This document shows positions 1-11,263 of a stretch of DNA of 64,000 bases, piece by piece; within the stretch, counting starts at the first letter, position 1; the number at the start of each line of letters is the position of its first letter. The stretch covers positions 78,448 to 142,447 of the forward strand of contig NZ_JBGFSP010000011.1 of the NCBI RefSeq assembly GCF_041227145.1, read 5' to 3'. Under the pieces are notes generated by a model that worked only from the letters and a program-made list of their open reading frames with translations, was not told the DNA's origin and did no database searches. The stretch is from Bacteroides sp. AN502(2024) (GTDB lineage: Bacteria > Bacteroidota > Bacteroidia > Bacteroidales > Bacteroidaceae). The position numbers and the translations under genes were made by a program.

Positions 1-60
1 AGTCGGTTAAATACCTGATTCGGAAAAACAGATATTAACTTTAACAATATTAATAGTATT

Positions 61-3000
61 ATGGAAATTAAATCCAAATTCTTGTGTTCAAAAGGGGTCG
101 CATTGGCTTTCGCCATGCTGCTGGGTGGTTCGCCCGGTGTATTGCTTTATGCAAATGATTCTGTAGAAGAGAGTTTGATGGTTGCTCAGACAGATCGTAC
201 CATCAAAGGACTTGTGACAGATGCGAATGGCGAACCATTGATTGGTTGTAATGTTGTGGTCGTAGGAAGCAATGCAGGAGTGATTACCGATATTGACGGT
301 CGGTTCACACTGAATATTCCTGCTGATGCCAAACAAATTAAAATTAGTTATATCGGATATGTAGAGCAGGTCGTCAATCTTCATGATCGCTCTGATTTTA
401 AAGTGGTACTAAAGGAAGATAATAATGCATTGGATGAAGTTGTGGTGGTGGGATATGGTACACAGAAAAAAGCGACGCTGACAGGGGCGGTAGAACAGGT
501 AAGCAGTAAGGTGCTGGAAAGCCGTGCCATTACCAATGTGGGTGCTGCTTTGCAAGGAGCTACTCCGGGTTTGGTAGTCACTCGTTCTTCTTCACGTCCG
601 GGTAATGAAGGATTGAACTTCCAGATTCGTGGAGCAACCTCTGTCAATGGTGGAAGTCCGTTGATTATTATTGATGGTGTGCCCGCTTTAAATGCCAGTG
701 CTTTTCAAAATTTGAACTCGGACGACGTGGAAAGTATCAGTGTTCTGAAAGACGGTTCGGCTTCTATTTATGGTGCGAAAGCCGCTAATGGGGTAATTTT
801 GGTGACTACCAAAAAAGGAAAGGGAAAAACAACGGTTGATTATAATTTCAATATGCGTTTTACCACCAATGGCATCATGGCGTTCTCTCCTAGTATGCAG
901 GAATATGCCACCATGTGGATTGAAGCCAACAAAGAACAGAAAATTAAAAACTGGTGGAACTGGAGTTCGGAAGAAAATATGCTGATGATGCAACAGGGAA
1001 TTGAGGGCATCTATCATACCAATGTGAAGGACTGGGGATATGACATTTTTATTGGCAATGCCAATCGTTTGGAGGAGATGTTTGCCCGTCGCTATTCTTA
1101 TCAGCACAATTTGAGTCTGTCTGGTGCTACAGAAAAAACAGATTATCGTATTTCTTTGGCATACGCTGACAATCAGGCTAACTTGGCGACTGCTTACGAT
1201 GGTCAGAAACAGTTGAACTTGCGTTTGAATTACGGGATTAAACTGACAGACTGGTTCAAACTGGAGACTTCGGCAAGTATGATTAAAACCAATACGGAGA
1301 TGCCTTCTGCCGGAATTGACAAAACTATGTACGGAAACGAGCCACCTTTCTTTCCGGCAAAGAACCCCTATGGCCAGTGGTATGCGAATTTTGGTGGAGT
1401 GGGAGACCGCCAGCCGGTAGCTGCAACCACAGATGGTGGACGTGACGAGCGAATGAGTCTGATTTCCCGCGTGGATGTGAAGGCATTGGTGGATATATGG
1501 AAAGGCATCAGTTTTGAAGGAATGGCTTCTTTCCAAAATGAAGAATATCGTCGCGACCGTTATGTGAATGAAGTTCAGAACATACGATTGGTATGGTAAT
1601 CCGGCTACGAAATTAGTGGACAATACTCAACAATCTTTGATTTATCCGACAGACGTTTTGAATCTGAAGAATATTCACAATCCCGCTTATCTGATGCAAG
1701 CCAACAACAGGCAATACCAATATTATTCTGCCTTATTGAAATATAGGCGTACGTTTGCGCAAGTGCACAATGTGGAAGCGATGTTGGGCATCAATGCGGA
1801 AAAGTGGATGTCTAAGAATATGACTACTGCCCGCGAGAAAATGGAGAATGCAGGCGTGTATGATTTGAATCTGGCTTATGGCGCTCAAGGTAATGCCGGT
1901 GGAAAGTCTCAGAACGGTTCTTACTCTTACATCATGCGATTGAACTACAACTATGCAGAGAAATATCTGGTTGAGTTTATCGGACGTAGGGATGGTAATT
2001 CTAAATTTGCGAAAGGGTATAAATTTAAAAACTTCGTATCCGCATCTGCCGGTTGGGTGTTCACAGAAGAACAATTTCTACAACCGATTACTCCAGTTGT
2101 CAATTTCGGTAAACTTCGTTTCAGCTATGGTAATTCGGGGAATGATGCCGGACTGGGTGATTTCGATTATGTAACTCTTGTTACGCAAGGTACAACCGCT
2201 TTCGGTTCCACAAGCCCTAATTTGCAGGTTAACTCAGGACTGGGTAATAATGGTCTGGTTAGTTTGGACCGTACTTGGGAGCGGGTAGAACAGAAGAACC
2301 TCGGTGTGGATTTGCATTTTTTTGATAGTCGTTTGACCACTTCTTTCGATTACTTCATCAAAGATAATATCGGTATGCTGTCAAATGTAACTTTCCCCGG
2401 GGTATTGGGTGGAACCTCACCGAAGGCCAACAGTGGGCATCTGAATGTGAAAGGATGGGAGTTTACGGTTGGATGGCGTGATGAGATTAAAGATTTCTCT
2501 TATTATGCCAATTTCAATATAGGTGATACCAAGAGCATGCTGAAAGAACTGGAAGGGGCGGATACATATGGCGCAGGAGTCAATAAAACCGTGAATGGAT
2601 ATCCGTTGAATTCTTTCTTCTTATATCGTACGGATGGATATTTTAAAGACCAGGCTGAGGTCGATCGTTATTATGCGCTTTATGGAGGAGGACAGAGTAC
2701 TTCAATGGGATCCGTAGGAAAAGGCACGGATAACGAACTACGTCCCGGCGATACTAAGCGTCTTGATATGAACGGCGACTATAAGATTACCGATGTGGGC
2801 AGTTGGGACAGTGACTTGCAATTTATGGGCGATGCCAATCCGCATTTTGTGTACGGTATGACAGTGGGTGCTTCTTGGAAAGGTATTGATTTCAGTGCCA
2901 TGTTCCAAGGTGTGGTCAAGCAATATATCATGCGTGATGACTGGATGGCATATCCATTCCGCACACTGTATACCAACCAGAACCCCACTTTCTTGGGGCA

Positions 3001-3328
3001 GACTTGGACGGAGGATAATCCGCACGCGAAATTCCCGCGTATGACGAATAGCACGCAGCGTGCCGCATGGAACTATCAGAACAATGATTTCATGCTTCAG
3101 AACAGTCGTTACATTCGTTTGAAAACATTGATTGTCGGTTATACATTGCCACAAATCTGGACTCGTAAAGTGAAATTGGAGAAAGTCCGTTTGTATTTTT
3201 CCGGTAACGACTTGTGGGAAGCTACCAGTATTCGTGACGGATTCGACCCGGAAATGGGGTCCGCTTCCAACACCAGCGGTTATCCGTTTGCTCGAACATG
3301 GTCGTTCGGACTTAATGTTACTTTATAA
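61..3328 (+). pseudogene. SusC-family TonB-dependent transporter, frameshifted
   Basis: Outer-membrane TonB-dependent porin that imports oligosaccharides with the SusD partner encoded next. The first part (61-1599) has a signal peptide, a carboxypeptidase-regulatory-like domain at about residues 45-115, the DEVVVVGYGTQKK TonB-box region and the plug; the second part (to 3328) carries the barrel and ends in an aromatic-rich strand typical of SusC. The frames do not match: the first stops at 1597-1599 and the second is open from about 1568. Removing one A near 1579 would read V-N-E-V-Q-T-Y-D-W-Y-G-N and restore a protein of about 1,088 residues, the normal SusC length. There is no homopolymer at the break, so slippage is unlikely; mutation or a sequencing error are the options. 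The first 60 bases of the window hold no recognisable promoter. Family certain; broken state as read. Confidence 0.93.
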
Positions 3329-3360
3329 TTCACGTTTTATTTAAACACATTTGAAATTAT

Positions 3361-5115
3361 ATGAAAAAATATACTTATATATTGGCTTGTGCTTGTATGT
3401 TGGGATTTTCTTCCTGTGCGGATTCTTTCCTTGATCTGGAACCGTTGGATGCAAAAACGGACCAAGTCTATTTCCTTGATCCGACTCATTTCAGGGAATA
3501 TACGAACGGATTTTATTCTCAACTGTTCGGATGGCGTTCCGGATTGACAGGACACATGGATTTGCAATCCGATCTGATCACTAGCCGCAATGGTGAACAG
3601 TCCGATTTGGGATATGGTACATTGGTGGCAGGAGGTAATGACGGGCGTTGGGGACTCTACAACAGTATTCGTTCCAATAATATTCTTCTTCAGAAAGCCA
3701 AGGAATATCCGGGCGATGTAAAAGAAATCCAGGAGTATATCAGTGCTGCTCATTTTTTCCGTGCTTACAATTATTTTTCTTTGTTGCAAGCTTTTGGAGG
3801 TGTGCCTATTGTTGAAGTTCCGTTGGGTACCAGTTCTGCCGAGTTGCGTAATCCGCGTAATAGCCGTTATGAGGTAGTCGATTTTATTCTTTCCGATCTG
3901 AAAAAAGCAATAGAAGGTTTGCCTGTTGAACAGAATATAATTGATAGTGATAAAGGACATATCAGTCGTCAGGCAGCGAAGGCTTTTAAAGCACGCGTAT
4001 TGCTTTACGAAGCTACCTGGAGAAAGTATAACGGTACGTCTACCGACTTTGAAGGTTCTGCCGGACCTGCACGCGACCAAGTGAATGAATTTCTTGAAGA
4101 AGCAGCAGCTTTGGCAAAAGAAGTGATGGATGACCCGGCGTTCAGGCTTTGGAACTATAACAGTGAGGCTGTAATGAACAATTTGAGCAGTCGTTATTTG
4201 TTTTGCATCGAGAGTGAAGACAGCAACCCGGGAAAGCACGGGCGCAATACGAATCAGGAGTTTATCATTTATTCCGTATTCGATCGGACGGTAAATGCCG
4301 GTGCTATCGAGTTGAATAAGAATATTATTCCTTATTTGTATCCCACACGGAAGTTTATCGATATGTTCCTTTGTCAGAACGGATTGCCCATTTCAGGGAA
4401 TGAACAGTTTGAAGGCTATCATGCCGTTGGTGATGAGTTTAAGAACCGCGACTATCGTATGAATGCATATATAGGAGCGCCAACGGGTGTTGCCAAACTG
4501 TCCGGAACTATCGGATTCAACGGTTACGGTGTTCAGAAGTTTGCGTGTCCCGGAGCAAAAGATCAAGAGGAGTCTCCTAATTATCCAGTGCTTAGACTGG
4601 CGGAAGTTTATCTGATCTACGCAGAAGCGTTGTATGAACGTCATGGCTCCATTGATGATGAAGCTTTGAATGCTTCAATCAACAAGCTACGTTCGCGCGC
4701 CGGTATTGCTGCTTTGACAAACAAACTGGTAGAGGATAACCAATTGGATATGTTGGATGAGATACGTCGTGAACGTGCGGTGGAATTGTTCCTCGAGGGT
4801 TTCCGTTATGACGACTTGAAGCGTTGGGGGATTTTGGAACAAACACTCAACCAATCTCGTTTGGGAATGGTAGTAGGACAGGCAGGTTATCTCACTCCGT
4901 ATAAGAATGCGGCAGGGGCAGTCATTACCGCTAATTATGATACCGATTCTTATCGTTTCGGTGAAGAGGAAGTTCAGACTGGAGATGGCGAATTGTCTTG
5001 CGTATGTATTACGCCCAAATCCAACTGTCAGGTTCGTAAGGCGCATTATCTCTATCCCATTCCGCAAGATCAAATTAACCTGAACGGGAATCTGAAACAG
5101 AATCCGGGATATTGA
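3361..5115 (+). CDS. SusD/RagB-family glycan-binding lipoprotein
   Basis: Surface lipoprotein that forms the lid of the SusC transporter and binds the target glycan. The signal peptide ends in the lipobox F-S-S-C with Cys19 as lipidation site. The 584-residue length, the N-terminal helical TPR-like region (HFFRAYNYFSLLQAFGG) and the C-terminal segment with RRERAVELFLEGFRYDDLKRW and YLYPIPQDQINLN are hallmarks of SusD. It starts 32 bp after the SusC stop and is followed 37 bp later by the first TIG lipoprotein, so it is cotranscribed with both. The gene is intact, unlike its partner. The bound glycan cannot be read from sequence. Confidence 0.96.
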   Translation: MKKYTYILACACMLGFSSCADSFLDLEPLDAKTDQVYFLDPTHFREYTNGFYSQLFGWRSGLTGHMDLQSDLITSRNGEQSDLGYGTLVAGGNDGRWGLYNSIRSNNILLQKAKEYPGDVKEIQEYISAAHFFRAYNYFSLLQAFGGVPIVEVPLGTSSAELRNPRNSRYEVVDFILSDLKKAIEGLPVEQNIIDSDKGHISRQAAKAFKARVLLYEATWRKYNGTSTDFEGSAGPARDQVNEFLEEAAALAKEVMDDPAFRLWNYNSEAVMNNLSSRYLFCIESEDSNPGKHGRNTNQEFIIYSVFDRTVNAGAIELNKNIIPYLYPTRKFIDMFLCQNGLPISGNEQFEGYHAVGDEFKNRDYRMNAYIGAPTGVAKLSGTIGFNGYGVQKFACPGAKDQEESPNYPVLRLAEVYLIYAEALYERHGSIDDEALNASINKLRSRAGIAALTNKLVEDNQLDMLDEIRRERAVELFLEGFRYDDLKRWGILEQTLNQSRLGMVVGQAGYLTPYKNAAGAVITANYDTDSYRFGEEEVQTGDGELSCVCITPKSNCQVRKAHYLYPIPQDQINLNGNLKQNPGY

Positions 5116-5152
5116 TCACACGAATAATATAGTATAAAATAGTAAACAATAT

Positions 5153-6319
5153 ATGAGAAAGTTATTGAAAAACATAGGAGGGATGCTTGTATTGGCGGCA
5201 ATGGGTATATTGTTTGCCCGTTGTGAGCAAGATCCGCAACTGAAAAAGTACGTCTATCCCATGCCGGAGGTGACCGGGATGACACCGAATATCGGATATG
5301 TCACTTCGCAAGTAGTGATTACGGGACAAAATTTCGGAAACGAAGCGAAAGCAGTGAAAATATTCTTCGGAGGAATTCAAGCTACCGATGTTGAGATGTG
5401 CAAGAACAATCGCATTGCAGTGAAAGTCCCCGTAAATGCATTGAGTGGCGATGTCACTTTGCAGGTATGGACGAACGAGGTCGGTGTGATAGGCCGATAC
5501 GAAGTGTTGCCTACCCCTTATATCAGTGCGGCACAGTCCGATAATGCTTCTGGTGCGGGCATTGCTGAACCGGGAGATAAGATTACCATTACCGGTGAAA
5601 ACTTTGGAAATGATAAGTCCGTTATTTCCATTCGTTTCAATGAAACGTTGGCTCCGGACTTTGAGTTGATAGACGACAAGACAATTACGGTGATTGCCCC
5701 CGAAGGATATGATACCGGAAATGTAGTAGTGAATATTCGCGGCTATGAGATTAAGAGTAGCGTCATGTTCAATCCGAATTCGAAAGGTGACGTCACGGTG
5801 GCTTATCTGAAAAATTACAAACAGCCGTTCACCGGTTCCGGAACGGGTGAGTGGACTGATCCTGACGTATGGAATCAAAGTGTGAAGAATCCTACCGGAT
5901 GTTTACAGACGCAAAAAGGGGTGACATTCTTGTGTTTCCAAAATGGCTGGGGAAAGAGTAAGCTGGCTAATGCCAAGATATGGCAGGCTACGACTCTGCG
6001 TGCCGGAACATATCGGATGGAAGTCACTTACGCGGGCACTTATATACCGAATAGTGATGGAAACGGTGTAGCTGCCGTTATTGTAAAGGGTACGGATGCT
6101 GCAAGTATTCCCGATGTGGATAAGGTTTCTGCAATCACTCCCGAAAATGGTGTTTATACTACGTTTGGTGATTGGGGGAAAGATGAAGCAACCGGTACAT
6201 TGAAGACATCTGCCTTTACGTTGAATGAGGCTACGGATGTGGTGATTGGCTTTGTTACTACAATACACTCAAACAATACGTATTTCAAAGTGACGGAAGT
6301 GAAGTTGATTCTTGAATAA
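5153..6319 (+). CDS. IPT/TIG-domain surface lipoprotein with DUF5013-like C-terminus
   Basis: Probable surface glycan-binding protein (SusE/F position) of the PUL, 388 residues. The signal peptide ends L-F-A-R-C, Cys24 being the lipidated residue. Two TIG folds follow: one starting near EVTGMTPNIGYV and one near PYISAAQSDNASG, each with the G-x-N-F-G turn (GQNFGN, GENFGN). The C-terminal 170 residues, from VAYLKNYKQPF onward, form a beta-rich domain also found at the end of the next gene, consistent with the DUF5013 carbohydrate-binding-like family. The stop codon overlaps an ATG at 6319. Function as a binding protein is inferred from position and architecture. Confidence 0.88.
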   Translation: MRKLLKNIGGMLVLAAMGILFARCEQDPQLKKYVYPMPEVTGMTPNIGYVTSQVVITGQNFGNEAKAVKIFFGGIQATDVEMCKNNRIAVKVPVNALSGDVTLQVWTNEVGVIGRYEVLPTPYISAAQSDNASGAGIAEPGDKITITGENFGNDKSVISIRFNETLAPDFELIDDKTITVIAPEGYDTGNVVVNIRGYEIKSSVMFNPNSKGDVTVAYLKNYKQPFTGSGTGEWTDPDVWNQSVKNPTGCLQTQKGVTFLCFQNGWGKSKLANAKIWQATTLRAGTYRMEVTYAGTYIPNSDGNGVAAVIVKGTDAASIPDVDKVSAITPENGVYTTFGDWGKDEATGTLKTSAFTLNEATDVVIGFVTTIHSNNTYFKVTEVKLILE

Positions 6320-6351
6320 TGCAAGTAACAATGTATAAAATGAAAACAGAT

Positions 6352-8367
6352 ATGAAAAAAATATATAACTATTTGTTGCCGATTTTGCTCTCATTGTGTG
6401 TAGTTTCCTGCGATAACGATGATGAAGAGGTGGTTTACATGAACCAGCAGGAGCCGGTGGTAACAGTGACCGAGATTTCTCCGGCGAGCGGATACGTGGA
6501 TACGGAGTTCACTGTTACGGGTACTAACTTTGGTGTGGTGATGGATGATGTAGAAGTGTATTTGGGAAGCACTAGACTCGAACTTATCGCTTGCGAAGAC
6601 CAATTGCTTACGGTGCGTGTGCCCGATGGGGCTTCGGCAGGGAAACTTTCTGTTGTGGTGTATGGACAGCGGGTGGATACGCAGTTGCAATATGACGTGC
6701 TGGGAGTGCCAGGGGTGACTGCAATCTCTCCGGTCTATGGCTTTGCCGGTGATGTAATTACTTTTACCGGTCATGATTTGGGAGTATCTTCTGCTTATTA
6801 TCAGGTATTGTTTGCCGGAAAGACAGAAGCCGCTTTGTTGGCGGACGAACCCACTCATGAAGGATTTTCCGTGAAAGTGCCCGAAGGTGCGCAGAGTGGT
6901 GCTATTGCATTGACCATTATAGAAAAGCCGGTGAACGTGCCGGTTCAGTTCACAGTGCTTCAGCATGCCACACTTGACAGACTGTCTGCCACACAGGGAT
7001 TTGCCGGCAGTGAAGTTACCATTCATGGTACTCACTTGAATCCGGAACTTTTGGCTGATGCGGATCTTTCTGGAGTGAAAGTCTTGTTTAAGTAGGGAAA
7101 AAATGAACCGGTGGAAGCCGAATGGGTAGGTGAACCGACTAATGAAGCGGTGACAGTGAAAGTTCCTGCTACGTTGTCTGCCGGTACGTATCAAATAGCT
7201 GTCAGTACTTCTTTTGAAACTATTGAAAAGACATTGGACTATACCGTATTGCCCATGCCGGAAGTGACCGGGCTTTCTGTGGCAGCCGGATATATCAATG
7301 CCGAAGTCATTATTTCCGGTAAAAACTTTGGTGATAAAGCAGAAGATATTCAAGTGAAGTTCGGTGAGACGGCTTGTGAAGCAGTGACCTTGAACAAAGA
7401 CGGTCATATCGTGGTGAATGTACCGAAAGGCATTCCGACAGGTGAGAATGCAATCACCTTGACCGTTTTGGGAATGACGATTGACATGAGCGGACATGGA
7501 ACATTCGAGGTATGGGAAACTCCGGAAATCACCGGTGTAGAGACTCCTTATGTATATCCATATGGGACATTAGTGAAAGCTGGCGAAGAGATTACATTCA
7601 TCGGACATGGTTTTGGCACGAACAAGGATGCTGTGACGGTTACTTTCGATGGGGTGACTGCGCCGGTTGAGGTAAACAGCGTTACTTCTATCGCCATAGC
7701 GGTCAATGTACCGGCTGGATTTACAGGCGGAAAAGTGACTATGTTGTTTGCCGGTATCGATGAACCGGTGTTGAGCGATGAGTTAGCACCGTTGCCTGCA
7801 GATGGAGATATCTCACGATATGCATTGCAGAACTACAAACAACCGTTTGATTATGTCAGAGAAGGTGGTAAAAATGGTGATGGATTCAGTAAAGGCGGAG
7901 AATGGGCCAAAGCTGTTGGATGGACGCTTGAGAACTCTAAATTGCAAGATAGAGAAGGTGGTTGCGCCGTTGATTTGGCATTCAGTAATAAAGGCGATAC
8001 TAATGGCGGTACGGGCTTAGCTTTACAGACAGACTGGGGATTTGATAACCCGAAAAATAACGGTAAGATTTATCAGAAAACCACATTGCAGCGAGGACGT
8101 TATAGATTGACGGCTCATGTTTACGAATATGGGAATGGCAAACGTTTTACGGGGTATATTGCTGTTTGTGCCGGTGACAAGATGCTTGATACGGACGATG
8201 TACCTGCTCAAAGCTTGGCTCATGCTTCTATCACCGCTACAGGCGATGTGGTTACAGAATTCTCTATAAATGAAAAGGTAGAGGTTGTGATTGGCTTTGT
8301 TGCTACTATTGTGGACAAACAAGGGCGTGCGAAGATTAATGAGTTTAAACTGGAAATGATAGAATAA
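6352..8367 (+). pseudogene. Multi-TIG surface lipoprotein with in-frame TAG
   Basis: Second SusE/F-position lipoprotein. The start at 6352 gives a signal peptide with lipobox V-V-S-C; ATGs at 6319 and 6340 are possible but lengthen the N-terminus. About five TIG repeats are visible (for example ISPASGYVDTEFTVTGTNFG and ISPVYGFAGDVITFTGHDLG), then the C-terminal domain starting LQNYKQPFDY shared with the upstream gene. A single TAG at 7093-7095 interrupts the third repeat; the frame is unchanged and open on both sides, and the next 424 codons are clean. A one-base change from CAG or GAG would explain it. The truncated product would keep about 2.5 TIG domains and lose the presumed glycan-binding end. 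This is the second broken gene of the same PUL. Confidence 0.85.
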
Positions 8368-8383
8368 TAATTTAGATAAATGG

Positions 8384-8408
8384 GTGCACCGTACGCCGTG
8401 CGGTGCAC
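8384..8408 (+). other. Intra-operon hairpin
   Basis: GTGCACCG (8384-8391) pairs with CGGTGCAC (8401-8408) around a 9-nt loop, between the TIG lipoprotein and the lyase gene. It is followed by only a weak T-rich stretch, so an mRNA-processing or attenuating hairpin is as likely as a terminator. Confidence 0.5.
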
Positions 8409-8427
8409 TTCTTAAACAAAGAACATT

Positions 8428-9723
8428 ATGAAAAAACTATATTACATAGCAGCAGCCTTTGCATTTGTTTCTTTGGCTGCATGTGGCGATGGCGTGGACT
8501 TGCCTTCTCCCGGTGTAGAAACTGATTTGAATAAAATACCTCTTCCGGATAATGAATTGAATTTGGTGCAGGTGGAACTGAAGGCAAATACGGAGCCTAT
8601 GATGCATCCGGGATTTCATACGAAGGAAGATTTCGAACGCATCCGTGAAAAGTTGGCTAATGGAGAGGAACCTTGGGCATCTGCCTATCAACTACTTGAG
8701 GAAAGTAATTTTGCACAAAAGAATACGGATACTTATCCGGTCGAAATGATTAAACGTGGCGTATCCGGTGACGAGAATTACATCAATGCCGCCAGAGGTG
8801 CTTCTATTATCTATCAGCAAGCACTGCGATGGAAGATTGAAGGCGATGAGGACTATGCAAAGAAAGCAGTGGAAAATATGAATAAATGGGTACAGACATG
8901 TGTCGGTGTGACTGGCAATAGTAATCTTTCTTTGGCAGCCGGACTTTATGGCTATGAGTTTGCCATTGCCGGTGAGGTATTGAGAGATTACGACGGATGG
9001 AAACCGGAAGAGTTCCGTGCCTTTCAGGATTGGTTGATAAAGGTTTTTATTCCTGCCAATCGTGACTTCTTGAAGCGTCACCATGATACTAACCCTTTGC
9101 ATTATTGGGCAAACTGGTGTCTGTGTAATATTGCTGCAGAAATGGCTATTGGTATTGTGACGGATAATCGTGAAATTTATAATGAAGGTATTGAACACTT
9201 ACAGTCCGGAAATACAAACGGTCGTCTTCGCCGTGCCATCTATCACGACTATGCACCGCAATACAACTTTGCACAATGGCAGGAAAGCGGACGTGACCAA
9301 GGACACACACTGATGTGTGTCGGTCTGATGGGGGTTATCTGCCAGCTGGCATGGAGTCAGGGTGACGACTTTTTCGCTTACGATGACAACCTTTTCTTGA
9401 GGGCCTGCGAGTATGCCGCATGTTGCAACTATACTGAGGATGAAGTGCCTTTCACCACCTATATTTGGCAGAAACAGAGCCCTTGGGGATATCCTGTACC
9501 TGAAGAACAACCGGTTCTAGGTGGTGGTAAATGGATTAAACGTGCCATCTGGGCATTGCCATATTATCATTATAAAGGTGTAAAAGGTGTGCAGGATGAC
9601 TTGTTGAAATATACCAAAGTGGCTACAGAATATGTAGGCATCGAAGGTGGCGGTGGTTATTACGACGCTAACTCCGGCGGCTATGATGTGTTGGGACTTG
9701 GCACATTGATGTTCGCAAGATAA
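8428..9723 (+). CDS. Alginate-lyase-fold polysaccharide lyase (PL38-like)
   Basis: Lipoprotein (lipobox S-L-A-A-C, Cys19) of 431 residues with an all-helical alginate-lyase toroid. Diagnostic segments are HPGFHTKEDFERIREKL, HYWANWCLCNIAAEMAIGI and WQESGRDQGHTLMCVGLMG; the conserved N, H and E/R residues in the last two are the likely catalytic neighbourhood. Such enzymes cleave uronic-acid polysaccharides by beta-elimination, leaving an unsaturated uronic acid at the new non-reducing end; the GH88 at the end of this PUL removes that residue. PL38 is my best guess of family, from memory of PL38 sequences; PL5 or PL39-type assignments are not excluded. Likely on the cell surface or in the periplasm. 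Confidence 0.82.
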   Translation: MKKLYYIAAAFAFVSLAACGDGVDLPSPGVETDLNKIPLPDNELNLVQVELKANTEPMMHPGFHTKEDFERIREKLANGEEPWASAYQLLEESNFAQKNTDTYPVEMIKRGVSGDENYINAARGASIIYQQALRWKIEGDEDYAKKAVENMNKWVQTCVGVTGNSNLSLAAGLYGYEFAIAGEVLRDYDGWKPEEFRAFQDWLIKVFIPANRDFLKRHHDTNPLHYWANWCLCNIAAEMAIGIVTDNREIYNEGIEHLQSGNTNGRLRRAIYHDYAPQYNFAQWQESGRDQGHTLMCVGLMGVICQLAWSQGDDFFAYDDNLFLRACEYAACCNYTEDEVPFTTYIWQKQSPWGYPVPEEQPVLGGGKWIKRAIWALPYYHYKGVKGVQDDLLKYTKVATEYVGIEGGGGYYDANSGGYDVLGLGTLMFAR

Positions 9724-9802
9724 AGGGATCGTTGAGTAAAAAGGAGGACTTGTTCGAATTATACTGATAAGAGACAATGGAAGTAGATAAAAAAAAGTAG
9801 GT

Positions 9803-11212
9803 ATGAATAAATTAAAAAGAATGGCATTGATTTCTCTTTCTGCACTTTTCGGATGGAGTTTTGTGCAGGCGGAAATCATTATCTATCCGGTGCCACAAGG
9901 CATCTACTATGCCCGTCACAATGACGACTACACAGTAAAGGTACGTCAAGTGGGTGAAAAAGATTGGGTAGACCTTTATGAGTATAACGTAAAGGTGGAT
10001 ATGGATACCCAATCGGATGCAACCATGGTACAGTTTGATTTCTCCGGTAAAGTGGAAGTGCTGGTGCAAAAGAACAACGGAAAAATCCGTTCGGCAGTGG
10101 TGCGTCCGCTATCCAAAGGTATTCAGCCGGAGATAGACGGAAACTTTCTGTTGTTTACATTGGATAAACCGCAAAAGCTCTCTATAGAATTCAACGGGGA
10201 CCGGTTGAATAATCTGCATGTGTTTGCCAATCCGATCATCAGAAATGTACCGGATAAGAATGATCCGAATGTGATGTATTTTGAGTCCGGTATACACGAA
10301 CCTACTGATGTGGCAGGCAAATGCTTCCGTATTCCTTCCAACACGACTGTCTATCTGGAAGGTGGAGCGGTGCTGAAGGGTTGTCTGACTTGCGACAGTG
10401 TGGAGAATGTAAAGATTCTCGGACATGGCATGCTGCTTGAACCGCAGCAGGGAATATCGGTGGCTTACTCCAAGGATGTACTGATTGATGGAATTACTGT
10501 CGTCAACTCCCGTCACTACACTGTCTCCGGTGGTCAATCGCAAGGAATCACTATCAAAAACCTGAAATCATTCAGCTATCAAGGATGGAGTGACGGATTG
10601 GATTTTATGTCCTGTTCGGATGTGACGATTGATGATGTATTTCTTCGTAATTCAGACGATTGTATAGCCCTTTATACACATCGGTGGAATTATTATGGAG
10701 ATTCTCGTAATATCCGCGTACTTAATTCTACACTGTGGGCGGACATTGCGCACCCTATCAACATAGGTACGCATGGCAATACGAAAACCGGGGATGAAGT
10801 TCTGGAAGACATACTATTCAAGAATATCGATATATTGGAACATGATGAGGACGATCGGGATTATCAAGGCTGCATGACTATCAACGTAGGAGATCACAAC
10901 CTCGCACAAAACATCACTTTTGAAGATATCCGTGTGGAACATATCCAAGAAGGGCAGTTGTTCCATCTTCGTGTGATGTATAACCCCAAATATAACACAG
11001 GTCCCGGCAGGGGTGTCAAGAATATAACGTTCCGTAATATTTCATGTACCGGGAAATATATCAATCCTTCATTGATGAAAGGGTATGATAAGAATAGGAA
11101 AGTTGAGAATATCCTGTTTGAGAACATTGTGTTGAACGGCAAGCGGATCACCTCTTTGGAAGAATTGAATATAGATAAAAAAGATTTTGTAGAGGAGATA
11201 CGGATAAGGTAG
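9803..11212 (+). CDS. GH28-like right-handed beta-helix glycoside hydrolase
   Basis: Secreted protein of 469 residues: signal peptide to about residue 23 (SFVQA), an N-terminal beta-sandwich (about 24-150) and then a parallel beta-helix. Conserved pieces match the GH28/GH49 clan: WSDGLDF, NSDDCIAL with the paired acidic residues, and NIGTHGNT at the place of the GHG histidine. GH28 enzymes hydrolyse galacturonides or related sugars by inversion; the N-terminal sandwich also resembles GH49. Placed between the lyase and GH97 in one operon, it probably works on the same uronate-containing glycan in the periplasm. Exact specificity is not readable. Confidence 0.78.
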   Translation: MNKLKRMALISLSALFGWSFVQAEIIIYPVPQGIYYARHNDDYTVKVRQVGEKDWVDLYEYNVKVDMDTQSDATMVQFDFSGKVEVLVQKNNGKIRSAVVRPLSKGIQPEIDGNFLLFTLDKPQKLSIEFNGDRLNNLHVFANPIIRNVPDKNDPNVMYFESGIHEPTDVAGKCFRIPSNTTVYLEGGAVLKGCLTCDSVENVKILGHGMLLEPQQGISVAYSKDVLIDGITVVNSRHYTVSGGQSQGITIKNLKSFSYQGWSDGLDFMSCSDVTIDDVFLRNSDDCIALYTHRWNYYGDSRNIRVLNSTLWADIAHPINIGTHGNTKTGDEVLEDILFKNIDILEHDEDDRDYQGCMTINVGDHNLAQNITFEDIRVEHIQEGQLFHLRVMYNPKYNTGPGRGVKNITFRNISCTGKYINPSLMKGYDKNRKVENILFENIVLNGKRITSLEELNIDKKDFVEEIRIR

Positions 11213-11263
11213 CTAACAACTATTCCTTTCTTGTTCGCATATAATTAGGAAAGATGAATAAAC

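Noticed and set aside
1568..1600. Programmed frameshift or poly-tract switch in susC
   Set aside because: There is no slippery heptamer or homopolymer at the break; a plain one-base indel explains it.
688..1623. Long open frame on the minus strand inside susC
   Set aside because: It is opposite a clear SusC coding sequence, with Cys/His/Ile-rich composition typical of an antisense shadow.
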